Shown piece by piece: positions 10,896 to 22,455 of a stretch of DNA of 64,000 bases. The translations under genes were made by a program, and so were the position numbers. Source of the DNA: Lateolabrax maculatus (Eukaryota > Chordata > Actinopteri > Acropomatiformes > Lateolabracidae). Below the pieces are notes generated by a model. That model searched no databases, was not told the DNA's origin, and saw nothing but the letters and a program-made list of their open reading frames with translations. Location: contig CM062207.1 in assembly GCA_031216445.1 (NCBI GenBank), forward strand, positions 985,001 through 1,049,000. The letters are read 5' to 3'. The first letter of the stretch is position 1. Every line of letters begins with the position of its first letter.

Positions 10896-13800
10896 TTAAT
10901 CGCTGCCACTGTCGCTGTCACTATCATCCTCTTCCTCTTCCTCCTCTTCTTCTTCGTTCTCCTTCTTTTCTGTTTCCTCTACAAGTCCAGAGAAGAAGTC
11001 GTTGTCTCCATGTGCTTTCTTGGTGAGGGACTTCATTCTGCCGTGCTTTTTCTTCCTCTTGCGGTATTCGTCGACGGTCGTGTTGGGTAAACTGGAAATG
11101 TCCCAGAACTTGATGAGCTGGTCGTGGGCGCTGCTGGCCAGGAAGCGGGAGTCCCAGGACTTGGCGAGCTCTTCAATGGGTTCGCCGACGTGCTGCCCGA
11201 TGCAGCCGATGACTCGGTTGGGAAGGAGGTTGATGGCTCTGAAAGAGGACAAACAGATCTTTACTATCACACTATAACACACTGTATTAAATAAGGAGGT
11301 CCAGAACAAACTAACAGGCAATAAATAAGGCTGATTGGTCCCAAATTGGTGGCTAGCAGGGACTAAATCCAAAGTGTGGACATAACAAGGTAATTGCTTC
11401 AAAGGTAAGTGCTGAATGCTGTGGTGATTGGTCCAAAAGAAACAAATTTTACTGTAATTTTAAAGTTAGATGGAAAGATTGTTGGACACTTTCAAAAACA
11501 GCCAGAGATCACAATGGTGGACCATTGTGGACCATCTCAGGCCATCACAACATCAGCTTATACCATTTAAAAGCAAGATTAGACCATCAGAAGACTATTG
11601 TGGACCACTTTAGAGCACTAAGAAACTGTCTTAAAGTATCAAAATATCAGCTTGGACCATTAAAAAAACAGCTTAAACTATAAAAAGAACATTTTGGATC
11701 ATTAAGAGATCACTGACAAACCAGCTTGGACCATCAAAACACCAACTTGCACTATTTAAAGACTGCTGTTGATGGAGTTAGATAATCAAAAGACCCAATG
11801 CACTGGTAACCTCTTTTGATTTGTCCAACAAAGACAAGTTTTATTTGGAAATTAGACCAGGAAGTGTTGTGGTACCCCAACTCACCGAATGTACCCGTCC
11901 ATGGAGGCGGTGCACATGATGTTGTCGTTGACGGGGATGATGCACTCCACCGACTCGGCCTTGATGGCGAAGCGATCGCTCGTGGCTCCAAACCCGTTCC
12001 AGTTAAAGATGTAGATGGTCCCCTCACTGGAGCCGCAAACCACCTTCCTGCCCCGCTTCATCAGCACCACCGAGGTCAGATCGCCACTCTGGTACTCCGA
12101 CAGCAGCTCGAACCTCCGCCTCTTGATGTTGAAGACGCCCATGGTACCGTCACCACTTTAACAGATTATAGCAGATCAATTTAAAGCTCAGATTTAAAGT
12201 AGACCACCATAAATCACAATAAACAGGGGTTTCTTGGTTATTATTACTACCTGGCTGTGAGGAGGATCCTCTTGGCCTGGTCTACAGCAATGTCACTGAT
12301 GTAATCTTCGTGGTGTTTCAGATCCATGATGGCCGAACCCTTCCTCATATCCCACACCTCCAGAGAAAAACAAACAAAGAAATCAATAAAGATTCAGCTT
12401 GGGGATGAAACATTTTCTTTCTCCTCTAAATACACAAAAAAAAACCCACTGCAACTCAGTTTGAATCTTAACCATAAAAGATTACCTCAACCATCAACAG
12501 ACCAGCAGAGTTAGACCTGGAGCAATGTTTTGTGGAATTGATGATATGATCAGATCATTAACATTTCACCATTGTTACCATTCTACAAAACTGCCAAGAT
12601 GGGATCATTAAAACACCATCTCAGACCACCAAACGATCAGTTAGGGCATCAAAAGACCACTTTGGACCATAAAAGACTAGGACTATCTTGCACCACGAAG
12701 AGACAGGCTTGGAACATCAGAGGACCACTTTGGACAACTTAATAGCATTAAGAAACCAGTTTAGACCATCAAAATATTAGCTTAAACCTTTAAATGAGTC
12801 TAGTCCAGCTTGGACCATTGAAAGACTGTTTTAGACCAACAAAGTATTAGCCAGGACCGATGGCACCCTAATGCACAGGCCCCGAGCCTCTGACCCAGGA
12901 CCACGAGCGTCAAAATAAATGTTTAAATATATATATAGTAAGCCTGCATGCTACAATATTATATATGTTGAAGACCAGATAAGACCATTATGAACCACTT
13001 CAGACCATCACAACATCACCTTGGACCATTTAAAGACCACCATGGCCTGTCAAAAGACCAGTTTGGACCATCAAATACCATTTAGCCCTTTTCTGATTCA
13101 GACAATCAAAAGACCATTTTGGACGATTAGGAAACCACCTCAGACCATTACAACATCAGCTTGGACCATTTAAAGACCAGCTAAAACCATCAAAAGACCA
13201 TTTTGGGTAATTGAAGGATCATCTGAGACCATTAACAAACCAGCTTGGACCATCAAAACAACCCTGGACTAATAAGAGACCAGCACGGATCATGAAAGAC
13301 CACCTTGGACCATCAGCAGCTGGAGGTTTTTGTCAGGATGAAACTTGTAACAACCCTCTTGGACATAGTTTTAAAACCAGCACGACAGTTCCAGTCCGGA
13401 CCTTGAGGGTGCCCCCGTCGTCCCCGGTCGCCAGGATGTTCTCGTCCACCAGCAGCAGACTGTTGATGGGAGCCCCGTGCGCCCCGCGGATCCTCGTGAC
13501 CAGCTGCCCGCGCTCCGCGTCCAGCATGTGGACCGCCTTGTCCCGGGAGACGCTGTAGAGCTTCAGCCCGTCCTCGGAGAAGCGCACCTGGCGGCAGGAC
13601 TTCATGTGGTGCCCGGACGACCACAGCTCCCGGTTCTCCCCCTCCGTGCACGAGTAGGAGTAGGCGTACACGTCCCCGTCCACGTCCCCGCACACCAGGA
13701 TGTCCCTGCTCGGGTGCAGCGCCACCGTGTTGGCGATGGCCTCCAGCCGGATGTCCTGCGGGGTGTCTCGGATCTTCGGCCCCGGAGGCTCGTCCTCGTC

Positions 13801-13962
13801 TTCGTCTTCGTCCTCATCCGGGTCCGGGTCTGGATCCCGACCTGGCGCCTCTGAGTCTGAGGTTTCGGGGTCTCTGGGGGTTTCTGGAGCCCCTGTTTTG
13901 TCCATTACAGCGGGGTCTGTCTCCGTGGACGCGGTTCCAACGTGTTCTGTGGAGGCTGCCAT
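10896..13962 (-). CDS. wdr55: WD repeat-containing protein 55
   Basis: Coding exons are 13962-13402, 12357-12251, 12155-11886 and 11238-10896, with phase kept, giving about 426 residues. The start MAASTEHVG sits in a YY1-like AACATGGC context. An acidic Asp/Glu/Pro-rich N-terminal region is followed by WD repeats: IANTVALHPSRDILVCGDVDG, RQVRFSEDGLKLYSVSRDK, INSLLLVDENILATGDDGG, then VWDMRKG, and so on to SSAHDQLIKFWDIS. The tail is basic (RKRKKKHGRMKSLTKKAHG) and then acidic, with Glu and Asp/Ser runs. The protein is nucleolar and linked to ribosome biogenesis in vertebrates (family knowledge). The exon 1 donor is weak (AAG then GTCCGG), but it is the only join that restores the LKVWD WD-repeat signature. 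Confidence 0.93.
11480..11765. repeat. Degenerate ~20-bp repeats in wdr55 intron 3
   Basis: Many variants of TTGGACCATCAAAAGACCA follow each other, such as GGACCATCTCAGGCCATCAC and GACCATCAGAAGACTATTG. It is the same repeat type as in intron 1 of this gene. Confidence 0.75.
12595..13325. repeat. Degenerate ~20-bp repeats in wdr55 intron 1
   Basis: There are dozens of copies of a loose word of the form CTTGGACCATCAAAAGACCA, with TTTAAAGACCA variants. A short break with an unrelated AT-rich stretch lies near 12,860-12,960. Confidence 0.75.
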
Positions 13963-13975
13963 GTTGTTGTCCTTC

Positions 13976-14017
13976 TTTCTTCTTCTACGCTCAGCAGTGG
14001 AAGCGTAGAAGAAGAAA
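13976..14017. promoter_or_regulatory. 16-bp perfect inverted repeat in the wdr55 5' leader
   Basis: Arms 13976-13991 (TTTCTTCTTCTACGCT) and 14002-14017 are exact reverse complements around a 10-base loop. If transcribed, they would form a strong hairpin about 14 bases upstream of the wdr55 start codon. If the start site lies between the arms, they would instead act as a DNA palindrome at the promoter. Confidence 0.8.
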
Positions 14018-14913
14018 CACACTGCCCTCTACAGGAACTACGTCACAAGTCAGCTGAACATTAAATACTCACAAAATAACACTAAAAATACATTAAATTA
14101 AAGTTAAATCAGTATTTACAAAAACATATATATATTGTATATGATATCAATGGGAATTACGCTGAATATTATAATATATTATTTTATCGAGCAGTTTGCA
14201 GTTTAGTGTTGAATCCACTCTGCAGGTTTATGTGTTGTGATGCAAATTAAGAGAAAAACATTTTTTTAAATCCTGCAGACCTCCAGGAACATGTTTGAGG
14301 TTGATAAATGTTACACTTTTATCAGATGAGGAGGCTTTAATATTAAATGTTTTTTTGAATTGTTCTAGTTCATTTTTGGTTGAACATAAAGGATGCCTCA
14401 CATTTTTATATCATATGTTATATTTATTTTCGTCTCTCATTTTAAATAAATATATATATGTAAAAATAAAATTCACCACACATTATATATTTAAGTTCCT
14501 CTAAAAAAAAACAATAAAACCTGTCTCTCTCTAAACAGTTCAGACACATACTCAACATAATGGTGTACAGAGACAGTTCAGAAAGTTTTATATAATTATA
14601 AAGTTCAGTAGTTATAAAGCATCTTTGGGTGTAGAGAGAAATTAGAATATGAATTTGAATAAATAAAATAATAATGAATATGATAGACTTTTTTAAAATT
14701 TGAATAAATAAACTTCATAAATAGAAAATACGATTTAAAATAAGTAAATAAATATAAAACATAAAAATGCATCATTCTTCTTTACACATTGACAGTTTTA
14801 ATACTTTTAAAATCTAATAAATAAATACATGACGTAACAAAACGGGCGGTCACCATTGGCCGGTTGCTCAGCCAATCCGGAGTCAATGCGGACATGACAC
14901 ACGGACGCTAAAG

Positions 14914-14952
14914 ATGGCGTCAGATTCAAACGGCTCCTGGGTCAATGTTGCT
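14914..14952 (+). CDS. Possible first coding exon of an unidentified gene
   Basis: AAGATGGCG (a YY1/Kozak-like context) opens MASDSNGSWVNVA, followed by a consensus donor GTAAGT at 14953. It faces the wdr55 promoter divergently, in a CpG-richer patch within AT-rich flanks. It ends in phase 0, whereas the next ccdc171 exon at 16,356 needs phase 2. It therefore does not splice in frame to ccdc171 by any junction I can see. I cannot name the gene. Confidence 0.35.
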
Positions 14953-15676
14953 GTAAGTGTTTCTAAAAGTTCACTACGACTTATTTCTTATTAATGTTGT
15001 AACGTAACACGGTGGCTTAGACCGCCTCGCACTGGTTATAGGCGGTTTGGAGAAAATTAACCGTGAAACGGGTCTTTGTTCGGGTTGTATATCTTAGTGG
15101 AACACAACTCCGCTCACGAAATGTAGAATTTTATATTTCCTTGTAGATTGACAAAATTGTAGTCATGTAATAAACATTTTTCAAACGTTTATTGAGTCTT
15201 TACGGCCTTCTGGTAAATTCGGCATATATTAGATCCACCAAGCAGCACTTAATATTAGTAAACCCACCAGTGTAAACAGTTATTAAATGCCGCCCTGCAC
15301 TTCGTACAGTACAGATTGTGAATTATATAAGTAGAAATCATGTTGGCAGCAGCGATCCTCGGTGTTTTTAACATGTGCCGAATTGAAAGGTTGATCCGAT
15401 TGATTCCTAAATAGTCTCTTGTTGTTGTAAATGGCGTATAACTGGGGGGATACTGAGGTGAGTATGTACTAGATGGATTTGTAGATGGAGATCGCTGGGT
15501 TGAGTGCGTCTGCTGGCAAGGCAACAGCCGAGCGACGGGCACCGACCCCCCTCCGGCTGTTTGTCAGCACGGGAAACGGTCTCACAAGAGCATATCACAC
15601 AGAGTACACACTGAGCAACAAGTCTGTATTTATGTACATTTGAAATCAGGGTTATTGAAGTCGGAGCAGCGCAGCT

Positions 15677-16893
15677 ATGCAGAACGAACCAGCGGAGCGG
15701 AGGAGACAGCCTGGCCGGAGAAGGCGAGGGGAGAGCGGGCAGGGCCGAGCAGAGCCGCCGGTCAGCTCTGCCCGGAGCTCCGAGCAGGAGGTAGCGAGGT
15801 ATAACTGCCCCTTTACAATGGACTGCTTCTGTCCTCAAATAATACATATATATATACTATTACTACTTGTACTGTTACTGAAAGTGCTACTACTGCAACA
15901 TACACTGTTTTAATATAAATGTAGTATGTTTTATGTGGTTTAAACCAAACAACTGCTGCTGAACACATGAAATCTGAAGAATCAGATTTATTGCCGAGTA
16001 GGTTTTCACCACATGGAATTTGTCTGCATATTGGTGCCACAATAGACATAATAAGAATAATATATAGAAATATAGGAAAGATAAGCAAGTTCTACAAGTC
16101 AAGAAGTAATAAAATAAAGTAAAATATATTAATTATGAAAACAGCTGTACAGATTTGTGCAGGGATGTGCAAAGTATTGACCAGATGTGCAAAAGTTCAC
16201 AGTATGAAGTGAAGGAATATTGCAAGATATTAATCAAAATATGCAAGGATTATATGGATGCACCCATTCTGAAATATTATTATTTTCCATCCAATATCTG
16301 CGTATACTTTTGAAACAGCTCCAAACTCAGCTGTCAAACACATCTTCTCTGTCAGGTTGAAGGACCTCATCGCCGCCATGCGACAGAAAGAGAAGCAGGC
16401 CGGAGAGAAAGGAGGAAGAAGAGCGGGAGAGGAAGATGGTGAGGAAGAGGGAGAACGGGGGAGGGACCGGAGCCGAGGAGACGGAGGAAGGAGGAGCAGG
16501 GAGAGCGAGGCGAGGAGCAGGAGGGCGGCGTCAGAAGGAGGGGAAGGGGGGCTGAGGTGGAGAGTCCACGAGCTGGAGAAAGAGAAACTGGAGCTGACGT
16601 CCGGCCACAACCAGGAGGTGAGAAGCCGCTCCACAATAACTTGACTGATGTTGTTTCAGTCGACACTGCGTTTCAGACGAGTGTTTCCCTCCTCAGCTGT
16701 GCCGGCTGCAGGCGGAGCTGACCCGCCTCCGGTCCTCCGTGGAGCGAGGAGAAGCTCAGCGGGTGGAGCTCCAGTACCAGCTGACCGTGAGCCGGAGGGA
16801 CGCCGACCGAGCCTCCGAACTCACAGGTGCACCAATCAAACCCCTCTGAGTCCTGTAACCAGACGTTATAGTGGTGAGAGTCTGCTGTATGCT

Positions 16894-16948
<55 letters not shown>

Positions 16949-18545
16949 AGAGCGAGCAGCGGAGCTCCAGCAGACCGTTCAGGACCTGCAGAAAGCGCTG
17001 GACCTCAGCCAGCAGGCCAGGGAAGAGGAGCGGCGTGCTCTGCAGCAGGAGGTGGAGGAGCACGACCGACTGATTCAGAGCTTCAGCTCGGAAAACCAGC
17101 GACTGCACCGACTGCTGCAGGTCACACACACAAACACACACACACTTAATACTGGGAGCCTGTTTTATTGTTTTAATTCTGTCAGGTGTTGAGAGGTAGT
17201 TCTTTTCTTTTCTTTTCTTTTCTTTTCTTTTCTTTTACACTAAAAATGAGCAGGGAGAATAAAAAAAAAAGATTTCTTCTTCTCACTCAAATCATAAATT
17301 AACAGAATTAGATGGTCTGTCAATTACAGGAACTTAACAACAGTATTTACAGTAACATGAGAAACTCCATAATTCTCCTCTAAGGAAACTCAACCCAACA
17401 TGTTCTTATAGTCTGACTTTTCTTACTCTCTACGTTTTGAACCTTTAAATCATTCCGTAGAAAATTCCACAGTTTGACTCCACTGGCGTTCACGTCTTGT
17501 CGTTAAGTTCGTCCTCCTGTGATCCTCTGAACTAACAACAAACTTCTCTCAATCAACTCAGTCTGTCAGCTTCAACAGTCCTGACTTAATATTATATTAT
17601 AATATATACATGAATCATTTTGTAATATTAACAATCTTTCTGTATAAACTTCATCTGTAGACTGAAACCTTTTCATCCTGTTTGATTCACAAAAAACATG
17701 AACTTTATGGCCTGAAAATTAAGCTGGTTTGTAGTTCAATGTGACAAAAAACCTGCTGCTCATCCTCCAGGAGCATGAGGAGGCTCTGGAGGAGTCGGAG
17801 AGGAGGATGGCGGAGTTACAGAAGGAGAGCGAGAAGGAGGCCGAGGTGAACAGGCGACAGGCCAACGACCTGAAATACCTGACGGAGAGAGAGGAGAGGA
17901 GCAGGAGAGAGAAGGAGGTGAGGAGAAGGAGGAGAGGGATGAGGACACTTAGGGACAGAGGGGGAGGAGGAGGTGGCGGAGGAGGTGGTGACGAAATGTC
18001 TTCTTTCCCTCCAGGTGTCCAGTCAGAGGGTGAAGGCTCTGGAGTCGAGCATCGAGGCGGAGCGAGCGGCGCACCTGGAGTCCAAGTTCAACTCTGAGAT
18101 CATCCAGGTAACACACACACACACTACAGCACCAACTGTGGATTAATCCGCCGCTGAAAATAGTCCCCAACAAATCCACCACAAAACTACAAAGTTTGAT
18201 GAAAGAAACGGTGTGAAATGTGCTGCTGAGTGTCTGTAAGATAAACAGCGTCTCTGTGATCATGTGACCCGGCAGCTGCGGGTGCGGGACCTGGAGGCGG
18301 CGCTGGCGGCGGAGCGGTCCGGCCAGCAGGAGGCGCGGTGCAGCCTGGAGCTGCTGAGGGCTCAGTTCAGGGATGTGGAGCGAGCCTACGGCCTGGAGAG
18401 GGAGAGGAGCGGCAGCACTGAGCGCGCTCGGGAGCTGTGAGACGTTTATATTAATTTAACTGATTTAAATACATGTTTAAATGTAGAAATATTTATTAAC
18501 TTTTTTATTTTTTATTGTACAAATATTCAGTTTACACAGTTGTAA

Positions 18546-18597
<52 letters not shown>

Positions 18598-18742
18598 GCT
18601 GCAGAAGGAGTTCGAGCAGTGCAAGTCTGACCTGAGCGTTGCCTTGGAAACAGAGAGAAAGACGACCTCTGACCTCAGTGAGAAGCTGGAGGAGGAGAAG
18701 AGACGGCATGCCAACACACACACACTGCTGGAGCAGGTGACG

Positions 18743-18775
<33 letters not shown>

Positions 18776-20380
18776 ACACACTCACTGTGTGTTTTGAGTG
18801 AACTGAGCCTTTAATCGTCATTTCTTCTTCTGTGGTTAGGCAGCCAAGAGGCAGTCGGACACAGAGGAGGCCTTTGTGGACTGTTTGAAACACATCAGAG
18901 AGACTCTCCAACAACACAACACCACAGGTAAACACACACACACACACACACACACTTGCTGCAGACAGCTGTCATAGGTTCAGAAGGTAAGTGTGTGCAT
19001 GTTTGTGTGTGTGTGCGTGCGCGTGTGTGTGTGTGTGCAGGGACTAGTCCTCCAGCAAAGGATGATGGGAACCGGAGTCCTTCTGCTGAAGTCCTGCAGC
19101 TGCTGAAGACGACACTCAGCACCTGCCGGCAGAGACTGGAAACGACTGAGAAACAGGTACACACACACACACACACACACACACTCTGCTCAGGATATGT
19201 CTGATTATTGATTATCTGTGATCAGGTCCAGGATCTACTGTTTGCATCAGAAAGGCTGCATGAGGAGAACCAGAGTCTCCGACAGCTGACCTCAGGTCAG
19301 ATCCAGCAGCTGGAGGTGAGCGTCTGACTCCACACTAGACCTCAGTGGGGAAAAGCAGGTTTTTAGCCATGACGGGTTCAGTCTTTATCTCACCTGTCGC
19401 CTCCAGGAGTCACAGCAGGCGACGAGCAACCTGGAGGAGGAAGTGACCCGCCTTCGCCAAGAGAGCTCTGATTGGTCGACACAGAGCCGGGGTCTGCGGG
19501 CCGAGCTGGAGAGAGAGAGGGAGGAGAGAGGGAGGGAGAGGGAGGAAAGGGAGAAAGAGAAGAAGGAGAGGGAAAGAGAGAAGGAGCAAGAGAGGGTGGA
19601 GAGGGAGAAAGAGAGGGAGGAGAGGACGGCAGAAGTCCAGGAAATAACGGACCAGAACCAGAAAGAGTCAGAGGTGATTATATAAACTATATTTACTCAA
19701 AATGTTTTTAGGAATTGAAAAGAGTTTGGTTTGGTTATCGACCTGCTGATTATGGTTTCTACGTTTAACACTGATCAACATCATGTCAGTGTTTACCCTC
19801 CTTCCCTCTTTCCTTCCCTCTTTCCTTCCCTTCCTCCTTCCTTAACGTCATTATGATGGAAACATTTAATTAAACACTTTATGATGCTGAGTAAATCCTA
19901 TAAAACCACATCACACTGTGTGTGTGTGTGTGTGTGTGTGTCAGGCCCGTCTGTCCTTCCTCTACCTCGTCTACCAGCGCCTGCTGGCCGGCTGCGTCCT
20001 GCTCGATCAGCCCCAGAGCATCCTGGGTACTTTCACCTGGCAGGAGCTGTGTGATGTCATCAACGAACAGGTCGACCAGCTGACCTCTGACCTCCGGAAG
20101 GCCAACAGCAAGGTGAACGCTAAGTCGTGCTTCCTCACGTCCTTATATAGATTATAACTTCATGTCAGCGTGTTGAGCCGCCATGATCACCTGTCTCCCC
20201 CCCCCCCTGTAGATCGCCCACCTGCAGAGTGTGTGTGAGAAGAAGAGTGTGTGTGTGCGTGAGCTGCAGCGCAGTCAGGAGTGTGTGTTGTCTCACCTGG
20301 AGGAGAGCGTGAAGAGGAGGGAGGAGGCCTGGAGCAGCCGACACACACACACTGTGACACAGCTGCAGAGCGAGCTGCAG

Positions 20381-20425
<45 letters not shown>

Positions 20426-20451
20426 TGACACAGCTGCAGAGCGAGCTGCAG

Positions 20452-20488
<37 letters not shown>

Positions 20489-22341
20489 AGCCCTCAGGTG
20501 TTTGTGTGATCTGTGGATCTGATCTGCAGTCAGTCGTGTCTCCCTGCAGACGCTCGGAGCTGAATCAGCAGGATGAAGAGGAGGATGAGGATGTTCGGGT
20601 GGTTGTGAAGATAAAAGGGGGAAGTTTTAGTCGCTTCGCTAAAATCACAACTTCACTTCAACTTTCCTGAGATTCACTTCACAGCAGCGGCTCCATCGAA
20701 GAGCTGAGAGAAGATAAAGTGAAGAACCTGTTTTATTTCAGCTCTTTTATTTTGACTCAAACAGTCACAGATGAGTTTGTGGAGCGGCGACTCATGATTA
20801 TTTGTATTATTGATTATCTGCTACTTATCTTTGTAGATTGTGGGTCTATGAAAAATGACCAGTTCACCTCTCAGACTTTGGCCTCTTTGACAAACACCTT
20901 GTCCTGCTTCAGCTTCCTCACTCTTTCTCCTCCTCTTCCTCAGCTGTGTCGCTCTCAGTGCGCCTCCCTCCGCGCTCACGCCTCCTCCCTGGAGCTCCAC
21001 CGCTCCTCGCTGACCTCTGACCTCTCCCGGCTCCGCGGGGAGTCGGCCTCCTTCCTGTCGGCCTGCGCCCTGCTGGCCGGGGCACTCAAACACGCTCACC
21101 GCCGCCTGCTGGCGCTCTCCACACAGAAAGCGCTCCTGTCCAGACGCCTGGCGGAGAGGGAGGTGCTGGAGGAGGAGGTGAGGGCGCTGGCCGGAGCTCT
21201 GGGGGGTGAGGAAGAAGAGGACGAGGAGGAAGAGGGAAGGAGGAGGGCGGCGAGGCGGTGGAGGAGGAGTGTGTGTGTGGTGTTGGCGGCGAGGAGGTGG
21301 AGTGTGCTGGCCAAACAGACGACAGTTTTGTTTCGGGTGGAGCGAGGAGGCGGCGGCCCGGCGGTCTCCGTCTGCGGGGGGGCGGCTACAGCAACACGGA
21401 AGGGTGAAGACGGGCCGAGCGCAGGTAGGACGTAGATTTCACTCAGAGTTTTGTTCTTTTGTACAAACTGATTCAGGTCTCAACGATCACTTCCAGGGAG
21501 GTGTTTCTCTAGTTCAGAGACCAGAGTCAGAAAAACGTCCCACAGAGATCGTCTTCAGTCCAAAGATCTTCACTGATTTCATCAATCAATTATTACAAAA
21601 ATTTTAAGTATTGTTGCGACTCGATTCGTCGGCTGTCAACTTATTTACATGACTTGATTTATTGTTTCTGTGTTCAGATTCTTATTTTATTTATTGTGTT
21701 TTAGATAATGATGATGATGAAGATGAAGATGATGATGATGATAAAGGTCGTGAAGGTGTGTGTGCTCGCTGGCTTCGCTCAAAGTGTCTCTCCTCCGCCG
21801 TTCTGTCCTCCATGTCCGACCTGCAGGGGGCGCTAGCACACACTGGTAACCACACTCACACACACACACACGCACTTTGTTCTGTTCTGCCGTCGGGGAA
21901 GTAAACGTCTCGCTCTGACTCTCTAGGCTCCTCCCCTCCAGACGTGATGTCAGCAGCTCGTTCCGCTTTGTCCCGCCTCCTGGATCACCTCCTCGACCAA
22001 TCGGACGCGGCGCCCAGTCCGTCTCCCTGCGGCGTGGACGATGACACGCTGAGCGGCCGGCTGAGACTCGGCCTGAGCAGACGGACGCCTCCGCCGCCCG
22101 ACATAAAGGTTATACTACTAAGTTAATATTAGGAATGATGGTGGTGGCTCGTCACCGGCCGACCTTTGACCTGTGTGCGTCCTCCCATCAGGCCCTGGTG
22201 TCCACCCTCCAGCAGCACTTCCTGCTCTTCAGCCAACGGCTGCACTCGGCCGAGGTCGAGAGGCGGAGCCTGAGGGTGGAGGTGGCCAATCTGAAGAGAG
22301 GACTGCGGCGGGAGCGAGAGGAGACCTGCAGGACGGTGAGG

Positions 22342-22381
<40 letters not shown>

Positions 22382-22412
22382 CTGTACCGTCCGTCTGATG
22401 AACACACACCTG

Positions 22413-22455
<43 letters not shown>

